From: Planctomycetales bacterium
GTDB taxonomy: Bacteria; Planctomycetota; Planctomycetia; Isosphaerales; Isosphaeraceae
Assembly (NCBI GenBank): GCA_027452145.1
Contig: DAIDHB010000259.1
Location: 1-62,836 of the forward strand
Reading direction: 5' to 3'
Length of the DNA: 62,836 nt
In this document: in pieces, positions 1 through 7,813 of the stretch
Layout of the letters: each line of letters starts with the position of its first letter
Position numbering within the stretch: position 1 is the stretch's first letter
The notes under the pieces: generated by a model
Seen by the model: the letters and a program-made list of their open reading frames with translations, nothing else
Told to the model about the DNA's origin: nothing
Databases searched by the model: none
Made by a program: the position numbers and the translations under genes

Positions 1-330
1 GAGACGCTCAAGAGCAACAACGAGTCGGTCTCGGCGCCGTTCATCGTCCGCCTGCCGGGCAACGCCACGACCGTGCCGACCACGCCGGCCGCCGGCGCGC
101 TCCCCTCGGTCCAGAGCGTCGCGCAGCGGGCCCAGGTCGCGGCCAGGACCCAGGCCGCCTTGAAGCGTGCCGCCTGGCTCGCCAGTCGGCGCGCCGGCCG
201 CCCCGCCCACAAGCTCACCCGCCACGCGCCGCCGAAGACCAGCGGCTTCCTGAACAAGGCCGTCAGCCTGGGCACCGAGCTCTACAAGCTCCCGCACCAG
301 GCCGTCAGCGCGATCTCGAAATCGATCTGA
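1..330 (+). CDS. C-terminal part of an exported CARDB-like protein (5' end outside window)
   Basis: The reading frame is open from base 1 and stops at 328-330, so only the last 109 residues are visible. The first residues (ETLKSNNESVSAPFIVRLPG) resemble the end of a CARDB/APHP-type beta-sandwich repeat, in which an E-x-NN signature precedes a final strand. A basic, alanine-rich tail of about 80 residues follows and matches no domain I recognise. Planctomycetes encode many long surface proteins ending this way. The function cannot be told from this fragment, and the CARDB assignment rests on one short motif. Confidence 0.5.
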   Translation, partial: ETLKSNNESVSAPFIVRLPGNATTVPTTPAAGALPSVQSVAQRAQVAARTQAALKRAAWLASRRAGRPAHKLTRHAPPKTSGFLNKAVSLGTELYKLPHQAVSAISKSI

Positions 331-691
331 ACGAACTGCCGGAGAAGAGGCACCACGCACGCACACAATCGGCCTGCCGCAGAACCGATCCGTGCAGCTT
401 GCCCGGTGGCCCTTTTCGGTGCCATCGGGCGAGTTCACGGTGCACGCGCAACCAGCACAACCCAAGTATCTTCCGTCGATTTCGCGGCGTTTCGGATACC
501 AAACCCGGAAACTTGAGACAAAATTGGAGACGACGAGGGGATTTATTGAAACGAGTCGTGCACCTGGCTATGCTTTGCAACGTCGACCGGGTCGGCGCGG
601 CAAGCTGGGCAATCGGGCCCGCGAGGGTCCTGGGCGGGGCGGTAACATCTGAGGCATGCAGGACGTAGGTCGCCACTGGAGGCACCCTGAG
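331..691. other. Intergenic region, 361 bp
   Basis: No convincing gene lies between the first CDS and the esterase-like gene; the short frames here have no family features. The region holds the promoter candidate at 546-574 and a Shine-Dalgarno sequence (GGAGG at 678-682) just before the next gene. It is more AT-rich around 490-575 than its surroundings. Confidence 0.6.
546..574 (+). promoter_or_regulatory. Candidate sigma70-type promoter of the esterase-like gene
   Basis: TTGAAA at 546-551 (5 of 6 to the -35 consensus) and TATGCT at 569-574 (4 of 6 to -10) are separated by exactly 17 bp. Transcription would start near 581, giving a leader of about 110 nt before the ATG at 692. This is one of the best consensus matches in this GC-rich window. 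Confidence 0.5.
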
Positions 692-1477
692 ATGACGTTC
701 GACCGGTTGCAAGTACCTCTGAGCGCGGCGCCGAGCCGGACCCGGCCGCTGGTCGAGGCGAGATTCATACCCCGCCAGTACGAGCCGAACTATGCCTATC
801 CCTTGCTCGTCCAATTTCATTCGCGGGGGAGTGACGAGGAGCAGCTCGTGCGGGCGATGCCCGCCCTGAGCTGGCGGAATTACGTGGGGCTGGCGCTGCG
901 AGGCCCCGAGCCGATCGTGAAGCGCGACCGGCTGGTGGGATTCGGCTGGGGCCCTCAGTTCGAGGCACCGGCGCGGGATCGGTCGCATCGGCGGGCGCGG
1001 CCGAGCGAGGGGGAGATTGTCCGTCGGGTGCTATTCGACGCCGAGCCGGAGGCTTACGACGGCTTCGAGGAGTCGGTGTTCTCGGCGATCGTCCAGACGC
1101 GGCAGCTCCTGCACGTGCACTCGGAGCGCATCTACCTGATGGGGTGCGGCGAGGGGGCGGCGGTGGCGTACTGGCTGGGGCTGACGTATCCCGAGCGGTT
1201 CGCCGGGGTGGTGGCGATCAACGGCTGGCTTCCGGTCGGGCTCCGGCCGCTGGGCCGGCTGAAGGCGTGCCGGGACCTGCCGATCCTGGCGGTGCACGGC
1301 GCGTGGAACAACCGGACGCCGCTGCACGACGCGCGGCGAGACGTGGCGACGCTCCGCGCGGGCGGGTTGCGGGTCGCGTTCCAGTCGTATCCCTGCTCGC
1401 ACCGCCTGGCGACGCCGATGCTCGCGGACGTCGACACCTGGCTGATGGGCCAGTGCACGGGACAGGTGGCGTTTTGA
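692..1477 (+). CDS. Phospholipase/carboxylesterase-like alpha/beta-hydrolase, apparently catalytically degenerate
   Basis: This 261-residue protein has the layout of the phospholipase/carboxylesterase family of alpha/beta-hydrolases. The order is a strand with FHSRG (residues 42-46), the nucleophile-elbow region YLMGCGEGAA (149-158), YPERFAGVVAINGWLP, and a late histidine (H237) in SYPCSHR. The usual G-x-S-x-G elbow reads G-C-G-E-G, so the catalytic serine is Gly153. The usual acid in HG-x-x-D reads HGAWNN (residues 202-207), with Asn where Asp is expected. The protein is therefore probably inactive as a serine esterase, and may be a binding protein. The start at 692 is preferred because GGAGG (678-682) lies 9 nt upstream; an in-frame ATG at 656 would add 12 residues. 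There is no signal peptide. Confidence 0.8.
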   Translation: MTFDRLQVPLSAAPSRTRPLVEARFIPRQYEPNYAYPLLVQFHSRGSDEEQLVRAMPALSWRNYVGLALRGPEPIVKRDRLVGFGWGPQFEAPARDRSHRRARPSEGEIVRRVLFDAEPEAYDGFEESVFSAIVQTRQLLHVHSERIYLMGCGEGAAVAYWLGLTYPERFAGVVAINGWLPVGLRPLGRLKACRDLPILAVHGAWNNRTPLHDARRDVATLRAGGLRVAFQSYPCSHRLATPMLADVDTWLMGQCTGQVAF

Positions 1478-1507
1478 AAGTGGTCCCGAACGGGACATGA
1501 TCGGGAG

Positions 1508-1549
1508 GGCGAGGCTCCGGGCGAGCCGCGACGTGGAGAGAGCCTCGCC
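1508..1549 (+). terminator. Hairpin downstream of the esterase-like gene
   Basis: GGCGAGGCTC (1508-1517) and GAGCCTCGCC (1540-1549) form a perfect 10-bp stem with a 22-nt loop, about 30 nt after the stop codon. No T-run follows. A second short palindrome (GTCCCG-AA-CGGGAC, 1483-1496) lies just upstream. Confidence 0.4.
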
Positions 1550-1751
1550 TCATCCCGGCCCGGCGGGAGCCTCGGCCTCCCCGTTCCGAGGCCGACCCCG
1601 GACGGTCTGACCTCGTTCCCCGTCGAGCCGTCATCCCGCCGACGGCCGATTCCAAAGATTGCCGCGGCCCGGATATCCTGGATGGGAGCACCCCGGCCGT
1701 CGCGATGACCCGGGGGCCGGGGTCGTCGGGATTCGAGGGGGGATTGGCGGG

Positions 1752-2984
1752 ATGGATGGGGCGTTTGCCTGTCCAGAATGCGGCAGCGAGATCGAGGTCG
1801 AGGGGCTGGCGCCCGGCCGTCAGGTCCGCTGCGGGTTCTGCGACCGGCTGCTGGAGGTCCCCTACCTGCCGCGGGTGCCGGGCGGGGCGATGAGGCGCCA
1901 GCGGTTCGGCCGGCCGGCCTGGTGGCGCTGGGCCTGGGCCGGGCTGGTGGTGCTGGCGGTCGTCGTGGCAAGCGTCGGCGGCTACCGGGCCATGCGCCGG
2001 TATTTCCGGTCGGCCCGCGAGGGGTCGATCCACAAGCTGCTGGCCTCGTCGCGGGCCAACGAGCAGGCCGGCCGGCTGGACCAGGCGCTGGTCGATCTCG
2101 ACGCCGCTCTCGACCTGGCGCGCCAGTCCGGCGCGGCGGACGGGTCGATCCTCGCCGAGCAGCGGCCGAGGCGTGCCGCGCTGGCGATCAAGGAGGCACA
2201 GGGGCAGCTCGACCGGCTCCGGAGCCGGGGCCCGACGGCGTTCCCGCTGGGGGAATGGCTCACCCTGATCGCCCGGTCGGAGAAGGATCCCGACCTGGCC
2301 CCGCTGGCGGCCGGGTTCCGCGAGGAATTCGGCCGGAGCGCGACGCGCCAGGCGAGGTACGAGCTCGACGTGGCCCGGCGGGACGATGAGGCCGGCCGCG
2401 CCGCGGCGTCGCTCCGCGGCTGCGATCGCGTCGCCCATCTGCTGCCGCACCTCCCCGACGCCGCCGAGAAGGAGCTCCGCGGCGAGGCCGGCGCGCTGGC
2501 CGCGCGGATGATCCGGTCCCGCGGGGTGGCGATCGAGTTGACCCGCGGCGCCATGGTGCTGGGAACGCCGGCCGACTACCGAACGCACCTGGTCCCCGTG
2601 CTGATCAGCGGGCTCGAAGCGAAGGGGTTCCTGCCGTACCGCGAGTCGTCCCCATGGCAATCGGCGTGGGATCACGCGATGTACCGGCTCCGCCTGGATG
2701 TCACGGAACAGTTCGTCGACACCTACATGATGTCGCAGAACCGCCTCACGCGGATCGAGGCCCGGCTGAAGCTCACGGCGGCCGACCGGCTGGTGTGGCA
2801 GACCGCCCCGACGGCCGTCACGCAGGTGCCCCTGCCGAAACTGCCCGTGTATCTCTCGAGCAAGCTGGCCGCCACCACCGAGCGCACCGACGAGGCGGAA
2901 CGGATCTTCTACGAGAACGCGCGGAACCAGATCGACGAGAAGTTCGGCTTCGCGCTGTCGAACATGCCCGTCTGCTGCCCGTGA
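1752..2984 (+). CDS. Zinc-ribbon, single-pass membrane protein of unknown function
   Basis: The 410-residue protein starts with a zinc ribbon in which C7, C10, C27 and C30 form two CxxC pairs. A basic linker and one transmembrane segment (about residues 60-80) follow. The rest is a long, mostly helical region, presumably extracytoplasmic, with TPR-like stretches near residues 95-140 and no catalytic motif. The start at 1752 is chosen over the upstream ATG at 1659 because the ribbon begins immediately after it and a G-rich Shine-Dalgarno (about 1735-1742) precedes it. Zinc ribbon-TM-helical proteins are common in planctomycetes and are usually annotated as hypothetical. The ECF sigma factor gene begins 182 bp downstream on the same strand, possibly as a separate unit. 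Confidence 0.75.
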   Translation: MDGAFACPECGSEIEVEGLAPGRQVRCGFCDRLLEVPYLPRVPGGAMRRQRFGRPAWWRWAWAGLVVLAVVVASVGGYRAMRRYFRSAREGSIHKLLASSRANEQAGRLDQALVDLDAALDLARQSGAADGSILAEQRPRRAALAIKEAQGQLDRLRSRGPTAFPLGEWLTLIARSEKDPDLAPLAAGFREEFGRSATRQARYELDVARRDDEAGRAAASLRGCDRVAHLLPHLPDAAEKELRGEAGALAARMIRSRGVAIELTRGAMVLGTPADYRTHLVPVLISGLEAKGFLPYRESSPWQSAWDHAMYRLRLDVTEQFVDTYMMSQNRLTRIEARLKLTAADRLVWQTAPTAVTQVPLPKLPVYLSSKLAATTERTDEAERIFYENARNQIDEKFGFALSNMPVCCP

Positions 2985-3045
2985 GGGGCCCGGAATAGCG
3001 CCCGGCCGGGCCCCAAGCATGGTTGCGACTGCCCGTCGGAGTCGC

Positions 3046-3075
3046 TTGCGGCGGTGGACGGTTTCGGTGTAGGCT
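3046..3075 (+). promoter_or_regulatory. Weak promoter candidate of the sigma factor-kinase pair
   Basis: TTGCGG (3046-3051) and TAGGCT (3070-3075) are 18 bp apart, about 90 nt upstream of the sigma factor start. Each hexamer matches the consensus at only half its positions. The same TTGCG-n-TAGGCT pattern occurs before the peroxiredoxin gene, which is the main reason for reporting it. Confidence 0.3.
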
Positions 3076-3166
3076 GGCGGGGGGATTGAGGCGCCCGGCA
3101 GGGGCGCCCGGCAGGGAGGCGAGGCGCGCCGGATCGATCGATCGGCGCCGAGCGAGGAGGCCGGCC

Positions 3167-3772
3167 ATGTCCGTCGGCGATGCCGCACAGCGGGGAGAGG
3201 GCGAACTGGCTGAGTTCCTCCGCCGGATCCAGGCCGGCGACGAGGGGGCGGCGCGGGAGCTCCTGAGCCGGTTCGAGGCGGAGGTGCGCCTGGTGGTCCG
3301 GCGGCAGTTACCCCGGCTGCTGCGGTCGCGGTTCGATTCGCTGGACTTCCTCCAGAGCGTCTGGGGTAGCTTCTTCCGGCGGATGCGCACGTCTCCGACG
3401 GAATTCGAAGATTCGCGGCACCTTGTCGCGTTCCTGGCGCGTGCTGCGAAGAACAAGGTGATCGACGAGTACCGGCGTGCGGCCAGCCGCAAGCAGGACA
3501 TGCACCGCGAGGAGCCATTGTGGGGCGAGGGGGCCCGTCCGCGCGACGTGCCGGACCCGGCCGACTCGCCGAGCGAGGTGGCGCAGGCGCGGGAAGTGCT
3601 GGGCAGGCTGCGCGAGCTGATGCCGGAGGAGCGGCGGTCGATCCTCGAGATGAAGGCCGAGGGGCTCTCGAGCAAGGACATCGGCGAGCGGCTGGGGATC
3701 AGCGAGCGTACGGTCCAGCGGGTCCTGGAGGACCTGCGGCGCCGGATGGAGACCGAGTGGGGGACGACGTGA
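3167..3772 (+). CDS. ECF-type RNA polymerase sigma factor (planctomycete ECF01-Gob-like)
   Basis: This 201-residue protein carries the two domains of an extracytoplasmic function sigma factor. Region 2 (about residues 15-90) includes SRFDSLDFLQSVWGSFF. Region 4 (about 140-197) has a helix-turn-helix in the segment LSSKDIGERLGISERTVQRV. Start 3167 has GAGGAGG 6 nt upstream. The final TGA overlaps the ATG of the kinase gene by 4 bp (ATGA), so the two are probably translationally coupled. Planctomycete ECF groups linked to Ser/Thr kinases are known, and no anti-sigma factor is visible. The likely model is that the kinase, or a phosphorylated partner, controls this sigma factor; that is inference from gene order. 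Confidence 0.92.
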   Translation: MSVGDAAQRGEGELAEFLRRIQAGDEGAARELLSRFEAEVRLVVRRQLPRLLRSRFDSLDFLQSVWGSFFRRMRTSPTEFEDSRHLVAFLARAAKNKVIDEYRRAASRKQDMHREEPLWGEGARPRDVPDPADSPSEVAQAREVLGRLRELMPEERRSILEMKAEGLSSKDIGERLGISERTVQRVLEDLRRRMETEWGTT

Positions 3773-6700
3773 TGAGCCTCTCCGCCAGCCGGCGGACCTG
3801 GGAAGAGGCCTCCTCGCCCGCCGTGGTCCGGTTGGCCCGCGAGTACGAGCGAGCGTGGCGGGATTCGAGCCACCGGGGCCGGCGCCCTGACCCGCAGACG
3901 TTCCTCGGCGCGGCGTCGGCGTCGATCGACGGGCCGGGGGCGAGGCTGGCCCTGTTGCGGGCCGACATGTCGCTGCGGTGGGAGGCCGGCGAGCGGGTCG
4001 GCGCCCGCTGGTATCTGGAACGGGACGCCGGGCTGAGCGACGACACGATCGTCGCGCTGGCGTACGAGGAATTCTGCCTGCTCGAGGACGACGAGCAGCA
4101 CCCGGACCCGGGCGAGTTCCTGGCGCGCTACCCCGAGGTGGCTCCGGCGCTGCGACGGGTGCTGGACATCCACGGTCTGGTCGGGCCTGGCACGACGACG
4201 GCGGGCTCGCTCCTGGGGGGGATGGGCTCGGGCGAGCACGCCTGCCCGTTCCCCGAGGCCGGGCAGACGATCGCCGGGTTCTCGCTGGTGGAGGAGCTGG
4301 GCCGCGGGGCGTTCGCGCGGGTGTTCCTGGCGCGGGAGCGCGAGCTGGCCGACCGGCCGGTGGCGCTGAAGGTCACGCGGCGTGGGTCGCGCGAGCCGCA
4401 GACCCTGGCGCGGCTCCAGCACACGCACATCGTGCCGGTGCACTCGTACCGGATCGACCGCGCGACGGGCCTGCACCTGCTGTGCATGCCGTACTTCGGC
4501 CGGACGACGCTGGCGCGGGTGCTGGCCGACGCCCACAAGCGCGACGCCCGGACCGGGGCGGCGCTGGTGGCGGCGCTCGATCGGCTCGAGCCGAAGGGCG
4601 GCCCGGTGGGGGGATCGTCGGGTCGCGCGGCGCTGGCGCGGCGGTCGTACGTGCGGGCGATCGCGTGGTGGGGCTCGCGACTGGCCGAGGCGCTCGAGCA
4701 CGCGCACGACCGCGGCGTGCTGCACCGGGACATCAAGCCGTCGAACGTGCTGGTGACGTCCGACGGGATGCCGATGCTGCTCGATTTCAACCTGGCCCGC
4801 GAGCCGCTCGACGGCGACGCGGGCGACACCGCGCCGGGCGGGACGGTCGACTACATGTCGCCCGAGCACCTCCGCGACCTGGCCGACGGCGAGCCCGAGG
4901 GGGTAGACCATCGCGCCGACATCTTCGGACTCGGCGTGGTGCTGTACGAGGCGCTCTCGGGCTGTCGGCCGTTCGCGCCGCCGGCGCGCGGGGGGTCGCT
5001 GATCGACGCGCTTTTGCGTGCCGCCGAGGAGCGATCCGGCCGGCTCGTCGGGCTGCGCGAGATCGAGTCAGACGTCCCCCCGGCGCTGGACCGGGTCGTC
5101 GCCCGCTGCCTGGAGCCGGACCCGCGGGACCGGTATCAATCGGCCGGCGAGCTGGCCGCCGACCTGCGCGCCGTCGCCGACGACCAGCCGCTGGTCCACG
5201 CGCGGGAGCCCTGGTCGAGCCGCGCCGGCGGTTGGTTGAGGCGCAAGCGCCGGGGCCTGGCCGTCGCCGCGGTCCTGGTGTCCGCCCTGTTCGCCTCGAT
5301 GTTCATCGTGCTGGCCGCAGCGATCGGCTACCTGCTCGTGCTGGGCGACTACTCCGACCTCGTCCTGTCGCGGATCGAGCGCGGGAAGGACTCGCTGAGA
5401 CGTGACGACTACGTGGCGGCACAGAAGGAATTCGCGTCGGCCGAGGAGCTTGCGGAACATTTCGGCCGGCTCGACCCGACCAACCTTCAGCCGCGCACGC
5501 CGAGGGACAGCTTCGAGACGATGCGCGCGATCTTCCGCAAGCTCGGCAGCCTGCGTCCCGCGCAGGACTTCAAGGAGCTGAAGGCCGAGGCGAGGCTCAA
5601 GGGGAAAGCCGCAGAGCTGCACGCCAGGGCGGAGGCCGACGCCGCGGCGTTGCACATCGCGGCGGACAAGCTGAGGTTCCGCCTGCTGCTGGAGCGCGAA
5701 CGGTTGCCCGAGATCACGCGGGAAATTCGCCAGGCCCTGGCGCCGTTCTACGTGCTCGAGCAGGCCGACTGGACGGAGCTCGACCACGGGCTCCTGCTGC
5801 TGAAGCCGGCCGACCAGCAGCGGCTCAGGGACGAGGTGAACGCGCTGATGTTCGTCTGGGTCGCCGCATACGCGATGGACCGGGACACGGCCCGCGGCGA
5901 CGACCGGGCGGACGCCCCGAAGAGGGCGAGCGTCCTCGCCGCGTTCGCGGCGTACTGCGACTGTGCCCTGGGTTTCGCCGAGCCGAAGGGGCCCTGGCGG
6001 GCCCTGCGGGCGCGGCTGGAGCGACATCGGGCTCCCGGCGATCCCGGCAAGGACCCGACGGACGACATCCTCGACGGCGAGCCGCGCGACATCCACGGCG
6101 AGGAATCGCCGCTGGCCGCGTTCCAGTGGGGGCTGCTGGAATACTGGGCGGGACACAAGCCCAGGTCGATCGACTGGATGCGGCGCGCCGTCGCTCTCCG
6201 GGGCGACGATTACTGGTATCACTACTTCCTGGCGTTCATCCTCGACGACGCCGGGCTGACCGACGAGGCGCTCCAGCACTACGACACCGCGGAGGCGCTG
6301 GCGCCGCGGAGCCCATACGTGCGGTACAGCCGGGCGCGCCTCTATCGCAAGAAGGGGAAGTGGCGCGAGGCCGAGAAGGACCTCGCCTTCGCGCTCGACG
6401 CCTTTTTCGACCGGCCGGAGGCGCGGCAAATCCACCTGGAGCGCGGCTACCTGTGGCAGACGCTCGGCCGGTTCTCGGAGGCGAGGGGAGAGTATGACCG
6501 GGTGATCCGGGCCGACTCCCGGGACGAGCTGGGCCGGGCGGCGCGGCTCAATCGGGGCAATCTCGACGCCGACTCGGGCCGGTCCGCGCGGGCGATGGCC
6601 GCGTATGACGAGCTGCTGGGCGAGGATGCGAAGGACATCGAGGCGAGGCAGAACCGGGCGATCCTCGAGCTGCGCGAGGGCCGCGCGGCGCCGGCCGAGC

Positions 6701-7692
6701 GCGACCTGACTGTCCTGCTGGAGGTCGGTCCTCCGGGTCGCAAGGAGCGGGCGGAGTATCTGTCCGAGCGAGCGCAGGCGAGGCTCCTCCTGGGGCGGAC
6801 GTCCGAGGCGATGGCCGATGCGATCGAGGCGCGGCGGATCCACCCGTGTGCCTCGCACGAGCGGCTGGCACAGCGGACGTTCCTGGCGGCCCGGCGCCAT
6901 GAGCTGCTGCGGCTCGACCGGCCCGAGGACATCGCGGTGCTGCCCCTGGGCGGTCCGCGGCTGCGGGCGGAGCTGATGGCCGCCGAGGCCGACCTCGGCC
7001 GGCTGGCCGCGGGGCGCGGCGCGTCGGCGTACCACGCCGCGTTGAACCGGGCCACGATCCTGGCGGCGCTCGGCCAGGGCGGAGCCGCGGTTGCGGCCGC
7101 GAGCCGTGCAGCCGCGATGTCCCCCTTCGCCGAGGACGCGCTGGCCGTCGGCGCCCGCGTCCGGCTCTTCGCCGGCGATCGCACCGGGGCCGGCGCAGCG
7201 ATCCGCTCGGCGCTGGCGCAGCGCCCCGACGACCCCGCGCTGCTCGAGCTCCGGGGCGACCTGCGGCTCGCCGAGGGGAACCCGCGCGGCGCGCTGGAGG
7301 ATTACGAACGGGCCGCCTCGCTGGGGGCGAGGGACGGTGTCCATCTCAGGCGGGCCGCCGCGCTGCTCGCCCTGGGGAATCGGTACGCGGCCCTCGAGCA
7401 GTGGTCGCGAGCCCTGCGCCGCGACCCGGAGCTCCCGGAGGCCTATCTCGGCCGCGCCCGAACATTCTTCCTGCTGGGCGAGTCGGACCAGGGATTCGCC
7501 GATCTCGAGCAGGCAGCGGCCTGGGCGCACGGGGACGTCCGCATCGAGGCGGCGATCGCGCTCGCCTACCTGAAGGGGATTGCGTCGCGCCCCGGTCAGT
7601 TCCCGCGGCTTCTGGTGCACCTCGGGCGCACATACGACGACTGGTGGCACTCGATCCGAGGCATCGATCGGCCGGCCGCCGGCCTCGAGTGA
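3772..7692 (+). CDS. Transmembrane Ser/Thr protein kinase with C-terminal TPR region
   Basis: The 1306-residue protein has an N-terminal region of about 160 residues, then a Hanks-type kinase domain (about 164-450). Visible motifs are the glycine loop LGRGAFARVF, lysine K200 in PVALKV, the catalytic loop H318-R319-D320 with IKPSN, and TVDYMSPEHL. The DFG motif reads D338-F339-N340, so the metal-binding Asp is kept but the glycine is replaced. A basic stretch and a transmembrane helix (about 494-524) follow, then about 780 residues of TPR-like repeats, presumably outside the cytoplasm. The start at 3772 overlaps the sigma factor stop codon. Together they look like a membrane signalling pair in which the TPR part senses or scaffolds and the kinase domain signals to the sigma factor. 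Confidence 0.93.
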   Translation: MSLSASRRTWEEASSPAVVRLAREYERAWRDSSHRGRRPDPQTFLGAASASIDGPGARLALLRADMSLRWEAGERVGARWYLERDAGLSDDTIVALAYEEFCLLEDDEQHPDPGEFLARYPEVAPALRRVLDIHGLVGPGTTTAGSLLGGMGSGEHACPFPEAGQTIAGFSLVEELGRGAFARVFLARERELADRPVALKVTRRGSREPQTLARLQHTHIVPVHSYRIDRATGLHLLCMPYFGRTTLARVLADAHKRDARTGAALVAALDRLEPKGGPVGGSSGRAALARRSYVRAIAWWGSRLAEALEHAHDRGVLHRDIKPSNVLVTSDGMPMLLDFNLAREPLDGDAGDTAPGGTVDYMSPEHLRDLADGEPEGVDHRADIFGLGVVLYEALSGCRPFAPPARGGSLIDALLRAAEERSGRLVGLREIESDVPPALDRVVARCLEPDPRDRYQSAGELAADLRAVADDQPLVHAREPWSSRAGGWLRRKRRGLAVAAVLVSALFASMFIVLAAAIGYLLVLGDYSDLVLSRIERGKDSLRRDDYVAAQKEFASAEELAEHFGRLDPTNLQPRTPRDSFETMRAIFRKLGSLRPAQDFKELKAEARLKGKAAELHARAEADAAALHIAADKLRFRLLLERERLPEITREIRQALAPFYVLEQADWTELDHGLLLLKPADQQRLRDEVNALMFVWVAAYAMDRDTARGDDRADAPKRASVLAAFAAYCDCALGFAEPKGPWRALRARLERHRAPGDPGKDPTDDILDGEPRDIHGEESPLAAFQWGLLEYWAGHKPRSIDWMRRAVALRGDDYWYHYFLAFILDDAGLTDEALQHYDTAEALAPRSPYVRYSRARLYRKKGKWREAEKDLAFALDAFFDRPEARQIHLERGYLWQTLGRFSEARGEYDRVIRADSRDELGRAARLNRGNLDADSGRSARAMAAYDELLGEDAKDIEARQNRAILELREGRAAPAERDLTVLLEVGPPGRKERAEYLSERAQARLLLGRTSEAMADAIEARRIHPCASHERLAQRTFLAARRHELLRLDRPEDIAVLPLGGPRLRAELMAAEADLGRLAAGRGASAYHAALNRATILAALGQGGAAVAAASRAAAMSPFAEDALAVGARVRLFAGDRTGAGAAIRSALAQRPDDPALLELRGDLRLAEGNPRGALEDYERAASLGARDGVHLRRAAALLALGNRYAALEQWSRALRRDPELPEAYLGRARTFFLLGESDQGFADLEQAAAWAHGDVRIEAAIALAYLKGIASRPGQFPRLLVHLGRTYDDWWHSIRGIDRPAAGLE

Positions 7693-7698
7693 CCGGCG

Positions 7699-7717
7699 GG
7701 GCCTCGCCAGGAGGCCC
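7699..7717 (+). terminator. Hairpin downstream of the kinase gene
   Basis: GGGCCTC (7699-7705) and GAGGCCC (7711-7717) form a 7-bp GC-only stem with a 5-nt loop, 6 nt after the kinase stop. No T-run follows, so termination here is plausible but not certain. The next gene ends convergently at 7814. Confidence 0.4.
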
Positions 7718-7813
7718 AGGGTCCAGGGCGTCGGGTGGGCATTGTCCGTCGGACAGTCTTCGAATCGCCCCCGTCCGGGGCGGACAACGGCCGGGGATCG
7801 ATCGATCCGACCC

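Noticed and set aside
1218..3518. 766-codon minus-strand frame across the esterase-like, zinc-ribbon and sigma factor genes
   Set aside because: It crosses three genes and their intergenic gaps and has a random-looking Arg/Pro/Ala composition.
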